Shown in pieces: positions 11,216 through 22,650 of a DNA stretch of 64,000 nucleotides. The notes beneath the pieces were generated by a model that searched no databases, was not told the origin of the DNA, and saw only the letters and a list, made by a program, of their open reading frames with translations. Source of the DNA: Dendrolimus kikuchii (taxonomy: Eukaryota > Arthropoda > Insecta > Lepidoptera > Lasiocampidae); contig CM034403.1 of assembly GCA_019925095.2 (NCBI GenBank), positions 9,739,690-9,803,689 of the forward strand, written 5' to 3'. Numbering within the stretch: position 1 is the stretch's first letter; every line of letters begins with the position of its first letter. The position numbers were made by a program, and so were the translations under genes.

Positions 11216-11314
11216 GACAAAGTTTGTGTTTGAACGACAAAGTTTGTGTTTGAACGACAAAGTTTGTGTTTGAACGACAAAGTTTGTGTTTGAACGACAA
11301 AGTTTGTGTTTGAG
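11216..11314. repeat. 20-bp minisatellite, 4.95 copies
   Basis: The unit gacaaagtttgtgtttgaac is repeated without any change at 11216, 11236, 11256 and 11276; a fifth copy (11296-11314) ends after 'tga'. Period 20 is not a multiple of three, so each reading frame cycles through all registers; the open frames across it are incidental. Confidence 0.95.
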
Positions 11315-12375
11315 TTACAGAAGCGCAATCTGTGGGACATGGATCATATATGCTGCGGAGAATGTAGAGAGTCATGCAAATGGATCGCGTTATCAACTCA
11401 CGTATTCGAATTTGACGTCGGCCTATCTACGTAAACTACCTACTACTCACAAAAATCAATTCAGCGCAGCATACGTAGATAATATTGTTATGTTCATAAC
11501 AGTCAACAAACTGCAAGAAGAATCGTCTACACTGATACGGTCAGGTCTTATGACAATCGGCTGATGTGGGTAACAAATATCTAGTAATATCTACCATCTA
11601 ATCTTGGTTGAAGTACGCGTTTGAAATACTGCCTTAAAATCTCGAGCCTCGGACTCCTAAGTGAACGCCCTAAATACAACTATAGAATAATGATGCCTTA
11701 ATTAATACATTATCTTTGTAGAGAACAGATGAAATTAGTTATATATGCTTATCTGGTGATACGAATATCCAAAAGTTATATGTAATTTGCACTATATAAG
11801 ATTAGTATATATAGTAAGTACAACTAAGTAGTAGTAGTAGCGAGAAATGGTTTGTCGCACAAAATTAGTTGCAACGTAGACTCCTTCAGCTAATTTGTCT
11901 ATTCTTCAGAAGTCTGCGCAACAAAGGGCTTTGTTTAGAAATGCGTCTAATTCACAACCATCTTATCCACTGTGGATTAGAGGATTTTACACATTAATAA
12001 AAGTGATGAACCGGTTTCGTCAAAGTTTTTTAGTCACAAATCAACACATGAGAATGAGTGTGTAAGATTCTTAAATTACACATAACACCAGACCCTACAA
12101 TTTTCATAAAACGAGAGTCCAATTTGTTAATTTATAAATCCAATTTATGCTGTTTTACTCGTCAATTATTATTTAAATAAATAGAAGTATTTTAGAAACC
12201 ATAGTTATCCGATTTAATGCTTGCTATTACGTTAAATACTACTACTGAACATACCGTTTCTATTAATTTAAGTACTTCTCCCAACAACTGGAGAATTCTA
12301 TAAGAACGACTTCACTCAAGCATCTGTGAAAATTTAAGGCATGTCGAAGTAGTAGATAGTCGATATTAAAGTAGA
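11315..12375. other. Non-coding, AT-rich
   Basis: One 92-codon frame starts in the minisatellite and runs to 11564 but has no motif. The remainder shows no repeat or splice signal that I can support. Confidence 0.45.
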
Positions 12376-12543
12376 TTAAGGGCCGATTTTACAATCACCA
12401 AATAAAAGTTATTCTATAGAACAAAACGCAACATGGGAAAATTATAAATGACAGATGGATGAATAAAACAGTTAATTTTTTTCACTTTTGAATTTATTCA
12501 GGTTATAATTTATTCGACTGATAACTGAAAAATCGGCCCTGAA
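12376..12543. mobile_element. TTAA-type MITE, 160 bp
   Basis: Ends gggccgattttacaatc and the complement gggccgatttttcagtta form a terminal inverted repeat. TTAA stands immediately before the left end (12376-12379) and the degenerate tgaa after the right end (12540-12543). This TIR plus TTAA target is typical of piggyBac-like MITEs (family knowledge; assignment inferred). No coding sequence. Confidence 0.7.
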
Positions 12544-12634
12544 TTTACCATCTAAACACACAATTTTAATAAAGTTTTATTCAAAAAATTTTCTCTTAAG
12601 AAAAAACAAGCAATATATAGATATCGTGTGTGGA

Positions 12635-12745
12635 TGAAGAAATTAATGAAAGTCGATGAAGCGAAAAGTGCTTGTCAGGATAGGAGCAAGTGGAGATCCA
12701 TCGTCTCTGCCAACAAGCGTAACAATATTTACATATGTATGTATA
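12635..12745 (+). pseudogene. LINE C-terminal tail remnant
   Basis: A frame reads ...DEAKSACQDRSKWRS then SANKR, the usual end of RTE-like polyproteins ('DRxxWRS'), followed by an acatatgtatgtatata microsatellite. The similar remnant at 61400-61480 (ctcaagatcgtagcaagtgg) belongs to the same type. Confidence 0.55.
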
Positions 12746-13087
12746 TAGATATCAAAAATATGAAGTTTATTAGATATTTATATGTTTGATTTCTCATTCT
12801 ATGTAGTTAAGAATAAACTATTACAAACTATGTGTTACCCTTAGTTAGATAGTAGTTAGTCAGGTTTTATTTTTTCTTGTAGCAATTTTGTAATAATCTC
12901 AAAATTCCTCAAACACTTTGAAGAATCAAAAGGCTGTGGCTGGCGGCTCAGCTCGAAGAACGATTCAGCATGGCGATTCAAAGAGGACACTTTACATACA
13001 AAACACGGTGGATCTAGATTCAATAAGTCTACTTATAGTCTGAAGGATAAGATAGAATGCTATATAACTATTAGGTTATTATATACT

Positions 13088-13245
13088 GGGGTTGTCTAGA
13101 AGAGATCGTTCTTTAGCGATAAGACCGCCCTTTGTGTACAATTAGATATAGTTTAGTCTGCACAATTATTTTTGCTTTGGTGTACAATAAAGAATTATCT
13201 ATCTAAATAGATAGATAGATAATTCTTTATTGTCCACCAATGTAT
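13088..13245. repeat. LINE 3'-end repeat followed by an inverted partial copy
   Basis: The plus-strand terminus (ggggttgtctagaagagatc, gataagaccgcc, gtgtacaataaagaatta) ends at about 13207. It is immediately followed by the inverted motif agataattctttattgtcc. The junction forms an approximately 20-bp perfect stem around tctatctaaatagatagata. Confidence 0.7.
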
Positions 13246-13966
13246 GTAGTTAATGCCCATTCTTCCTCTCCTTTACTATATGGTTTTTAAAATTCTTCGC
13301 TTTTCTACGGTCAACACCTTTTCATAGTCACTGTTAACCATTATTAGGAATAACAATACTTTAAAGTTAAGATATTAAGAAATCCTAATATCTTTTTATT
13401 ATGTAGCCATACATAATATAATATTAGTTATATGGCTACAAAATTAACATAAATAAAATTCTTGATGTTTTGAACAACACACTATTAATTGTGCCAATAA
13501 TTATAGACAGTGGCAAAGAAAGACCTTAATTTCATGTGGGCACGTACATTTTGCGAGGCCCTCTGATAACACAAAAATATGGATTTCAAAAACAATTGAA
13601 ACTGACAGCGAGCACTGGCTGGTAGTAGTAGTTAGTTCCCGGTAATAGTTACCGCGAATGTTGCTAGCCGAAATAAAAAAAAGAATTTGGTATCAATAAG
13701 GATTATGTTTTACGACCTTAAATAACCTACATTTATTATCTATTTGTAAGGTTAAGTTTTCTTCATTGTTTTAGTTTGTAATATTATAATTTTAAATTAT
13801 CATCTATTTCACCCTCCTTCAGGATTTCTCTTAGAACCAAAAGGTAATAATTTATTTCCCAAGGATATTATCTATGTCTATGCCTTATATTATCATCCGT
13901 TCGTCCGTTTAATTGTGAAAAACGTAACAAGCAAGTGTTACTTTCACATTTTTATATTAGTACTAG
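13246..13966. other. Non-coding, AT-rich
   Basis: Holds an imperfect 10-bp inverted repeat at 13401-13440 (tgtagccata / tatggctaca). No other feature supported. Confidence 0.45.
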
Positions 13967-14224
13967 CTGTCCCGGCAGACGTTGTTGTGCCTTGAAGAAA
14001 TAAAATTTAGAACCCGATTCCAGCGCCACCTACCGGGTCCAAATGTAAGCTATCCTATCTTTCAAGTCGGATCAAACTGCACACGGTGTGCAAATTTGAT
14101 TAAAATCGGTCAAGTAGTTTAGGAGTCCATCGCGGACAAACAACGTGACTCGTAATTTATATATATTAGTAGTTCAGGAGTCCACCGCGGACGAACAACG
14201 TGACACGTAATTTATATATATTAA
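13967..14224 (+). repeat. Interspersed repeat with duplicated 55-bp tail
   Basis: Starts ctagctgtcccggcagacg and contains 'gattccagcgccacctaccg' and 'ctttcaagtcggatcaaac'. Its last 55 bases (14115-14169) are repeated once in tandem at 14170-14224 with four or five changes. The 42233-42436 copy is nearly identical over about 200 bases but has a single tail followed by a TA microsatellite. Confidence 0.75.
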
Positions 14225-14624
14225 TATGTAGATAATACATAAAGAAATAATAAAAACCAATAACAATTTCGCAACGAATTTTAAATTACGAGGGCATTAA
14301 CTCGATCGTTACTTAAAAAATATAGCACCATTAATATTACTTTAAACAAGATGACATAAGTAATCCCCTTATTCAACATACGTATTTCATGTTATTGCCT
14401 CAAGAACACATTTTATTGGTTGGTTATAAAATAATTATATTATATAGCCGATTCATTTTAATCAGTTTCGACTGTCGACATGAATCGATTTTTGGTTGGA
14501 ATAGAAGTACTTTAAGAGCCCCGAAATTCCCCTGGGATTCTGATGGAACTGAAACAGCATAGATAGCCTAAAGCCTACTCTGTTCACGTACGCCGCACGC
14601 GTAATCAAGACATCGTCATTTTAC

Positions 14625-14962
14625 GTTTCTGTGTAGCTTGCTCTCTTATGGATATAATTAGAAATGAGGATATCCGTAAGATAACCAAGGTAACCCACAT
14701 AGCTCGCAAAATTGGCAAGTTGAAGTAGCAGTGGGCTAGTTATGTCTGTCGTAAGACTGACGGGCGATAGAGCAAATGTGTCCTGGAGTGGAGACCGCAT
14801 CTCGGTAGGCATAATGTAGGACACTTTCCAGCCTGATTGAACGATGACCTGCTTAAGATCGCCGGTAGGGACTAGATGAGGAAAGCGGGAGACCGGAATA
14901 TCTGGCTCACACTTGGGCAAACCTGCGTCCAGCCGTGGACATGATTAGCTGAAGAAGAATGT
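14625..14962 (+). pseudogene. LINE reverse-transcriptase C-terminal pseudogene
   Basis: On the plus strand the conceptual translation resembles the C-terminus of insect RTE-like polyproteins. Recognisable blocks in order are RNEDIRKITKVTHIARKIGK, then QWA.YVCR.TDG, then LNDDLLKIAG, then GQTCVQPWT, interrupted by stops (for example TAG after IGKLK) and frameshifts. The protein ends at tgattagctgaagaagaat, matching the family's usual 'gctgatgatgatg' tail. It has lost all function. Confidence 0.7.
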
Positions 14963-15118
14963 AGCTTGCTTACATCTTGCGTAGAAAGAAACGAACCTGT
15001 CCACGATTGCATGACGAACGCGTGACGATATGCAAATGCGACGATGCCTCACCATGGACACAGTTTTATACCCTTTCTATGCAAAATACGAGCATAAGCT
15101 ACACATACGTATTTATCT

Positions 15119-15391
15119 ATGCAGGAACAGAGAAAGAATATAATTTCCTGCGGCTTTGCGGCCTGTCGTAAGAGGTAACAAAACAACCCACCGCCACAGA
15201 TAGGGCATTTGCCCGTCTGGATGGCTACCCTGATCTATAGTATGCTGTGGCCAGGTTGCATTCTCTCTTAAGAGAGCAGCAGCACATTTTTAACGCCTTT
15301 GGTGTTGCAAATATCCATAGGTGATGGTAACCGCTTTCTATCAGGTGGACCGTCTGACTATCTGCTGAACTCGTTCAATAAAAAGAAAAAC
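15119..15391 (+). repeat. SINE (copy B)
   Basis: Aligns to the SINE unit from atgcaggaacagagaaag to cgttcaataaaaag. An internal deletion of about 30 bases removes the 'gcatattgtcgccataac...tccggcattagtg' section, and the element carries many substitutions. Confidence 0.8.
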
Positions 15392-16516
15392 ACGCTTCAA
15401 ATGACGGTATCGTGTGTAGAATGTACGGCTTACATAGATGGCCTGAGTAATCTACCCCTATAATTGTACCTTCTAAGAAACAGACGTTGGATATGACAAT
15501 ACAAATTGATTGCAGAAAATAAAAGGGTAGCAAACCTTACGAAACTAGTTCAAAGATCATGCAATTAATTCTAATATTTGCTCTCGAAAGACAGACCAGC
15601 ATAACTATATCACGATATGAATTAATGTTGATTTTGTAATATTATCAGGAAATAATTACGCCAGTACAACAAGTAAGAACATTTGGTGACGTCCGCAACA
15701 ACCGTGTTGCGTAATTCTGAATCAGATGGCGATGAAATTAACTTATTGCAACTGAGCTTATTATTTGTTAACAACCGTCATTACTTATTTCACCAATCAC
15801 TGTAATTGCTGAGCCAAACAAGCGGATTTATTTGTCATCAAAGCCTATGTGAATTGGATAGTTGACGCATTTTAAAATAAATTTTAAAATTATATTTGTA
15901 TAAAAGAGTAGGGTTGAAACATCTTGAAATCATCTTACGTTGACGTTTTCATGCCTTAATTACGCAATAGATTGTCACGAAATTTTGTTTACACGTTTTC
16001 AGGAGTATAGAATAGTATATAGTAATAGCAAATAGGGTACCGTTCATCCAGAAAAAAGTAATGTTTCCAACGTATATAGCCTAAAAAATATCGCTCCGAT
16101 GCATTTTATTGGCTCCACCGTTGCAATTCGCTAAACATACATCGTCATGTCAACGACAATTTTACTACTTTCACCTTCGCTTCGCTAAATGGCGTTACGG
16201 ATATTTATCACTAGGTACTTTGAAGTTAAAATTTGATATTTGTAAGAATTATACCACGCCCACTTCCTGATATACATGTTCTTTTTCAACGCCAACAAGT
16301 CGCAGGCAAAAGCCTATAATGATAAAAATTATGATTACTGCTTAAACAGTAACTAATACGCTATTTAACTTGTTAAATACATGATGACATAACTTGCTAT
16401 ACTCGTGAAAACTTAAGAGGCTTCTGCGTTTTGTAAGGTGATAAAAGTGTCAAGTTGATTTGACTTTCAACTGCTTTACTATAATTTAACTGACATCACA
16501 TTGTCTTCTTTTGCAG
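15392..16516. other. Non-coding sequence upstream of the 16.5-kb exon candidate
   Basis: No repeat or open frame supported. Last 20 bases are the pyrimidine tract and acceptor of the exon that begins at 16517. Confidence 0.4.
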
Positions 16517-16589
16517 TGTACTTACACCGCCGCCAAGCTGACTACCGCAAATGAAATTATACGCAGTTACCACGTCCAACCGCTAATAG
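16517..16589 (+). CDS. Candidate internal coding exon, 73 nt, unrecognised product
   Basis: A strong acceptor (ttgtcttcttttgcag, AG at 16515-16516) and a strong donor (CTAATAG/gtgagt, GT at 16590-16591) bracket 73 nt that are visibly more GC-rich and codon-like than the flanks. Only one frame is open across the block: 24 codons starting CTYTAAKLTT and ending HVQPLI, plus one base (phase 0 in, phase 1 out). The other two frames stop after 7 and 11 codons. No family is recognised. If real, this block belongs to a plus-strand gene with long introns, and neighbouring exons are more than several kilobases away. It is the best splice-supported exon in the window. Confidence 0.5.
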
Positions 16590-16721
16590 GTGAGTCTATT
16601 TTGTTATTTGTCTAAACTGAATTATCGTCATTTTTCTATCGAAGTTGTACAAAAGCCTCTCGTAAGCCTATACTGATCCTAAGATCGTAAAATCTATTCT
16701 CAAAAAAAGGCAAATCATTCT

Positions 16722-16812
16722 TATTTTTTGTGGTGTAGTTGTCTAAGCGTTGAGCTACTTTGTTCATAGCAACTTAGAGATCCTGGCTTCGATTCCCGGC
16801 AAGCAAAATTTT
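16722..16812 (+). repeat. tRNA-derived SINE head
   Basis: gtggtgtagttgtctaagcg resembles a pol III A box, and ggcttcgattccc (16785-16797) is a B box. Spacing is too long for a canonical tRNA and no cloverleaf closes, so it is read as a SINE head. Confidence 0.5.
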
Positions 16813-17479
16813 GTAATCATACTTTGCGTTATTTACCGTGATATTTTGAATTAAAAATAATGGCAAAAAATTTGTGCTATGTGTACAATACAATGCAATA
16901 TTACAATGCACTAGATTGCCTTAAAATTCATAAATTGCTAATATATGAATTTTTTACTTAATTCAATTTGGAATTATGTGTATCTACTACTGATTACCCT
17001 TTTAGAAATCACTTTTAGAAGTCATCCAAAGGACCTAGTTGACACAATTCGCCTAGTTTCTACTGCATGTCACTTTACAACAACAAAATAGAAATTAATG
17101 TTTAAATAATCTCTCTAATGTTAACTTAATGCCGTCTACGGTATAAAGGGCGATGGGCAAACTTTATAATGGCTACCAGAGCTTATTATAATAAACGTGG
17201 TGGGCCGACGGGCTCCTACACGGTTTGACCTCGGGGCTGCGATTAGTCGGCTACTAGATGTACATCTACCCAGCTGTAGTACCACGTATCACACACTGCA
17301 TTTTATATACATGATATTACTGGAAGCGACATCATATGCACTTCACTGCTAGAAATCTGAAATCGAAGGCACTACAAGAATGTTTAAATAGGAGCTTAGA
17401 AGAAGTATTTAATGCTACATAAGATTGTTTATTTTCTAAGATGCTAATAATGAATAGCAGTTAATTAAAATTGTCTATG
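16813..17479. other. Non-coding
   Basis: Mostly AT-rich. A short GC-rich patch at 17195-17270 (ggtgggccgacgggctcc) has an 18-codon frame that then stops; no other evidence. Confidence 0.4.
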
Positions 17480-18055
17480 ACAGAAAGACTCCAAATCTCG
17501 TTCACGTCTGAATAGCTGCTAGTGTTGTACAAAACACAAGTACGAGCATGTATGGAGTACTGCTGTCAGCTTTGGGATGGATCAGCCAAATATCAACTCG
17601 AAGCACTATAGTCAATGGAACGGAGAGTCAGGTGGCTGGTTGGCAATGACCAGCTTTTCGACGATAAAACTTAAAGTCTCGAACATCGACGCAGGGTTGC
17701 CAGCTTACCTTTTCTATTGGATTCACTTTGAAGAGTGTGCAGCTGAGCTGTTCGATCTGATCCCGTCATCTCCCCTCCATCATCGGAAACCAGACGCACT
17801 GGCATGCGGCATCGATATATGGTGGATATTCCACCTATAATAACCAAGCGCTTTGCATCTAGCTTCATCATGCGCACCGCAAAGGAGTGGAACTCATTGC
17901 CGAAGTCTGTTTTTCCTGATACTTATAACCTGAGTATCTTCAAGTCTCGTGTGAATAGGTACCTTCTAGATAAACGTGCTCCATCTTAGACCATATCCTC
18001 ACTCCACATAGTGCGAGATCGTGGTCAAACGCAAACCTATACTACAATAAAAAAA
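17480..18055 (+). pseudogene. CR1/jockey-type LINE ORF2 C-terminal pseudogene
   Basis: One frame runs from about 17495 to a stop at 17987-17989 with four internal stops (TAG at 17609, then TAA, TGA, TGA). Recognisable blocks are [54 protein letters not shown] and [11 protein letters not shown]. These are the conserved C-terminal 'thumb' motifs of CR1/jockey reverse transcriptases (family knowledge). The catalytic palm is absent, so the copy is 5' truncated. The 3' UTR and an A-rich end extend to about 18055. Confidence 0.85.
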
Positions 18056-18898
18056 AACATCATAATTGTCCTAGCATTAAGTTAGGGTTGCGTTCAACGC
18101 CTCCTATTGGTATCTCATATCTTTCCTACTTTTCTTTCCTACTATTCTTTTCGACTTTAAACAGTCCTCAGCATACATTAATATGCCACGATTGAATATA
18201 TCGCGCCTCACAACGTCAAGCTAGCGTTTTTTCGTCCGTCCCTTTTTAGCTCGACCTTGATGATGGAGTTTATGCTCATATAACTTATAGGTTTGCACAA
18301 AACGTGATAGAGCCAACGTTGGCAAACTAAGAATACAGATCCAAATGAAACTAAGTTCCTTCATAATCAATATTTAAAATAGCACTCTATAATATATCTA
18401 TATCTGTTATAAGGGGAAGTAATGTCCTGAAATGTAAGCCTCATTCTAAGTAAATTAATATGTAGTCATAGTCACAGAGACGAGAGCCAGGAGTACTTTC
18501 ACACAAGATATTACCTAGTTTAGGCTCTTATCTAACCCACTCCTTAGATATGTCTCTTATAATTATTTACTTTTCTTACGAGTTTTTATAGGAAATTAAT
18601 TTCTATATATACATAAATAGAAATACTAGGACGTACCGTGACACTGCTCCTTCCAGTCTTTTCTATACTAGTATGTTCGTATATCGTCGGCAGCTTTACA
18701 TGGAACTGCACACGCATTACATGCTCCGATATAATCGTGTGGCAAATGACCGCCATAGCAGTCCAACGAGAAATTTTCACAGTATTTTACATATTTTCTA
18801 CTTAAACCAACAGCATAATATGGAGCACATATTTTAAAAGATTTTTAACATACATTTTGGAACATAAATAAAAAATTTTTAGAAACTGATATTATCTA
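18056..18898. other. Non-coding
   Basis: No recognised repeat and no splice-flanked frame. Confidence 0.45.
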
Positions 18899-19221
18899 TT
18901 CGTGCAAGAATCGAAAAAGAATACAATTTTCCGCGGCTGGGCAACCTGTCGTAAAAGGTGTCAAAAGAACTCACAGCCAGGTGGTAGGGTATTTGCCCAT
19001 CTGGACGGTTAACAAACACCTCTGGTCTAGAGTAAACCGCCATAACAACCTTCAGGTATGTTCCGGCATTAGTAGCCAGGCTCCAATCTCCCTTTAAAGA
19101 GCAGCAGCGCATTTGTACTACTTTTTATGTTGCAAATGTCCATATACGATGGTAACCGCTTTCCATCAGATGGGCCGTCTGCTTGTGTGGTCAACCCATG
19201 CAATAAAATAAAAAATAAAAA
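18899..19221 (+). repeat. SINE (copy C)
   Basis: Full-length but diverged; 'ttccgcggctgggcaacctg' and 'ggtgtcaaaagaactcac' mark the 5' half, and the end is A-rich. Confidence 0.8.
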
Positions 19222-19869
19222 TAGCGTCAGTAAATAATCTGTAAGATTCCATTTTGGGAGAAAAGGAAAATGAATGTAATTTAACATTCATTTTCATTTT
19301 AATTATTCATTTATGCCTTATATTTTACATATTTTTATTCTTCGGAAAATTGTTAAAAATAACATAAAGCAAAGCTATTATTATTCCATGTCAATCAATC
19401 TATATCCATTAGTCTATGTCCATTAAATACCTACTATCCATACAATATCTCAAATTACAATACTTGACATACCAACTATCATTTGATCCTAACATATAAA
19501 TATGCAAAATTCTCTTATAGTGGCCTTAAAAGTGCAACAAGTGTTATTATAAATCACTGTAGGTGTATAATAAAATATTTTTAAAGTGGCATATCATGTT
19601 AATGTCCAATTGTTGAGGTCAGCCGTTAATTTTGACACAAGTCTCATAATGAAAGATAGTCACGCAATGTGATGAATTATAGACATAATGAAATTAAGGA
19701 CTGGAGTATTACTATTTGGTATTCGTATATATCATTATCATTTGTCTAAACAAAACATTGAATGTAATTTCATATTTTAAATATCATCTCCTCAATGTCT
19801 TATTGTGACGCAATCAAGGTCATCTAACTAAAAACAAATCAGTATTTAAATGAACATATTTAAATTTGA
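19222..19869. other. Non-coding, AT-rich
   Basis: Nothing beyond short poly-A and poly-T runs. Confidence 0.45.
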
Positions 19870-19992
19870 ATGAATGAATGAAACCTCTTTATTGTTCACC
19901 ATAAACTTGAATCTAGACAATTAATATGGATATATGTGCATAAAAACGATGGGCGGCCTTATCGCTTATAGCGATGTCTTCCAGGCAATCCA
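19870..19992 (-). repeat. LINE 3'-end repeat
   Basis: The plus strand reads 'tgaatgaatgaaacctcttt' and 'ggcggccttatcgcttatag', ending 'ccaggcaatcc'. The tgaa microsatellite is the 3' tail on the minus strand. Confidence 0.7.
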
Positions 19993-20030
19993 ACATTTTA
20001 AACAAAAATTATACGATTATTGGTAGTGTA

Positions 20031-20172
20031 CTACATACATACATACATAACTTCACGCCAGTTCCCTTGCGGAAGAACAGAGCGCCATTCAGGCTTATTC
20101 TTACACACCTCACTTGCTTCTTTGACATTCATAACTCTTGTCATGCACGCTCGTCTGTTCTTAAGGCTCCAT
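20031..20172 (-). repeat. RTE-type LINE tail fragment
   Basis: Matches 'cttcacgccagttcccttgc' and 'gttcttaaggctcc' of the 6266 copy. A 15-base internal deletion (after cttgcgg) distinguishes it, and the 5' part is missing. Confidence 0.75.
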
Positions 20173-20395
20173 TAAAAATAAAATATAAATAAACTACTAT
20201 ATACTTATATATAGATATATATGTAGGTAATTAGGTATTTATATGGCGACATTATTAATTACATATATCTACATACTAATAATAAATAATTCAATTTAAC
20301 GTTCCATTAAATTTATGTATGTACTTTTTAAACACTGAAGATCAACAATTCGTAATAAAAATATGGGAATAAAAATATACACTCTATAATAATTT

Positions 20396-20570
20396 ATAAA
20401 TGCGAAAGTTTGGATGGATGTGTGTTGCTCACTCGCCAGAACTGCTGAAATTTGGCACAGAGAGACAATTGTCTGGAATTACACATAGGCTACTTTTTAT
20501 CCCGAAAAACTTATGGTTCCCGTGGGATAACAACACTAACGCAAACGGAGCCGCGATCAAAAGCAAGTAT
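20396..20570 (+). repeat. Interspersed repeat fragment ('agaactgctgaaatttggc')
   Basis: The phrases 'gaaatttggcacagag', 'taggctactttttatcccg' and 'ggttcccgtgggat' are frequent in insect LINE-derived repeats. No frame is conserved. Confidence 0.55.
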
Positions 20571-20845
20571 AACATAATGTAATAAAAAGTTCAGTCAACG
20601 CACAACGAAAGGTTTAGGTTTTGTAGTATAGCCAGAAAACAGACATGCATCAATGTTTTGTAATAATTATGTTTTGTATTGATACATCTATTTTTTGGTT
20701 CGAAAAATTGTTCTCCGCAAACTTCTATGCTAGCTTGATAATGATTTAAAACCAGATTGCAATAATAACTAAAGATTAATATGAGCTTTAATTTTGTACT
20801 CTGGTTACAAATCATTTTTTCCAAAATCCTCTAAAGTTGACAGTA

Positions 20846-21147
20846 ATTTATTACAGAATGTGTACAGCAGACAGGCTGACGGCCCAACTGTGATGAAAAG
20901 TGGTTACCGTCGCCTATAAATATTTGCAACACTAGTTATTACCAATGTGCTGCCGTACTCGTAGATGAGACTGAAACCTAGCCACTAATGCTGGAACACA
21001 ACTCAAGTTTGGTAAGGCGGCATACTCTAGGGTAGCCATCCAGACGGGCAAATATCCTACCACCTGACTGTGGGTTGTTTTGTCACCTCTTACAATAAGT
21101 CGCCTGGCCGCAGCAATTAGTATTCTTCCTCCGTTCCTGCATGGATA
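20846..21147 (-). repeat. SINE (copy D, the only near-full copy on the minus strand)
   Basis: The reverse complement runs from tatccatgcaggaacgg through 'gcggccaggcgacttattg' to a short aataaattac tail. Orientation differs from all other near-complete copies. Confidence 0.8.
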
Positions 21148-22320
21148 AAATCTTAAGCTTTTTCTTTTATCTCCTTATACAATAATCATAAAAGAAGCAA
21201 ATGCGTTGTCTAACTCGGTACCAAGTTAAAAATCTGAATACGTCTTTTTTTTAAGAGCCCCAATGCAATAGCCCTGCGAAAATCACATCAGGACGGTAAT
21301 TCCGCAACTTGAACATGTATGCCATGGAAGAGCACTCCGTACGGTTTACGAACACCCAACAGTCGCAAAAATATGACAATTAGTGCGGTGACAAAATTAT
21401 GATGAAGACACCTATTAAAACTAATCTACTTCCCATTATACCAGTAGAAATGGTAAAACAGACTTATACGGCCAATTTATATATCTCACTAACCGAAGCT
21501 ACATATAAGTAATGTTAAATTTATACCATTGGCAAAGGAATAAATAATAACATATAGAAACCGGCCATTAGACAGCCGATGCAAATAACTTCACAATATA
21601 TTACTCTATGACACTTAACAACTTAATTAACATTGAGAGAACATAAAATCAATAGTTTTTTCTTATGTCAATACGCAAGCAATTTTGGGTAATATTGGTG
21701 GATCAGTTTGCTTGTAACGGAAATGAAACAATTAAAGTGTAAGTTTTAAAGCCGACAGTGCCTCAGGCTAACCATTAAAATAAAACTAATGTATAAGAAG
21801 TACAAACTGATTAAGAACTAAATGCAACAGTTTATTTAAGTTGAATCGGACACTACATGACAGGTTACTATGTCTATTAAAATTGTTCTAGCCAGAACAG
21901 GAAACTACCTAATTGAAAAGTAATTGTCATTAAACGCTTCTAGAATGTCTATTTAAATAACCACCCATAATCGATCATAAAATTTTCATAATTCCATTTA
22001 AAAGCTAGCTGATTAAAGCAGCTTCAAGGCTGGCTCTCCGTATTACTTGTAAATTTTGGAAAATCACCAATTAATACTTACTTGAAAAATGCAAGCTAAG
22101 TCAGTATCCTGTTTTAAAATCATGGTTTTTAATTATTTTTGGTCCTCACAGGTGTAATAGTGCTGCTTATTCTCTATGTATTATGATATGTTTGTTTATA
22201 TACTTATAGTATATAAGTAATAAAGATTTTTATTTACTTATTTCATACATTGTGAATGTTTTATATTATTTATTGTCTACGCTGCCACTGTCACTGTTTT
22301 AACATTTTCCTTAGTTTAGG
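21148..22320. other. Non-coding
   Basis: No feature supported; AT-rich with one (tttatatacttatagtat) palindromic stretch near 22200. Confidence 0.4.
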
Positions 22321-22466
22321 GAGCTTGGCAGAGATTGTTTTAAGCGATAAGGCCGCCCTTTATTCAACAGTTAGTGTATCTAGTTTTTAAGTACGTAGTT
22401 TTAATTTTGATGAATAATAAAGTGTTTTCAGTCATTCATTCATTAAATTATTCATTCATTCATACA
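22321..22466 (+). repeat. LINE 3'-end repeat
   Basis: Contains 'ttttaagcgataaggccg', 'ttttgatgaataataaag' and a tail of attca repeats. Confidence 0.7.
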
Positions 22467-22539
22467 AGCTTATTTATTGTAAAACTCGAAAAATTGCACT
22501 ATGACACAGTTGTTTAAGAAGGGCTTTATAAAATTTCTC

Positions 22540-22650
22540 ACAGATCGGCAAGGCGTTGACAGCGCCCTTGGTGTTGCAAACGTCCATAGGCAACGATAAC
22601 CACCTTCCATCGAGTGAACCGTCTGCCTGTTTGCCTGCCAAAAAAATTAA
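22540..22650 (+). repeat. SINE variant fragment
   Basis: Contains 'gatcggcaaggcgttgac', 'ggtgttgcaaacgtcc' and 'gaaccgtctgcctgtttg', the same variant as the inverted fragment at 10700. 5' truncated. Confidence 0.65.

Noticed and set aside
11216..11314. Possible CRISPR-like repeat array
   Set aside because: Units are contiguous without spacers and the genome is eukaryotic; it is a minisatellite.
14977..15171. 64-codon plus ORF ending in a SINE
   Set aside because: It runs into SINE copy B, has no motif, and its end is defined by SINE sequence.
16395..16425. Possible third Penelope tail (gtgaaaacttaagag)
   Set aside because: Only about 13 bases match and no terminal-repeat sequence adjoins.
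17577..17877. 87-codon plus ORF and 68-codon minus ORF
   Set aside because: Out-of-frame readings of the CR1/jockey pseudogene, whose true frame carries recognisable RT C-terminal blocks.
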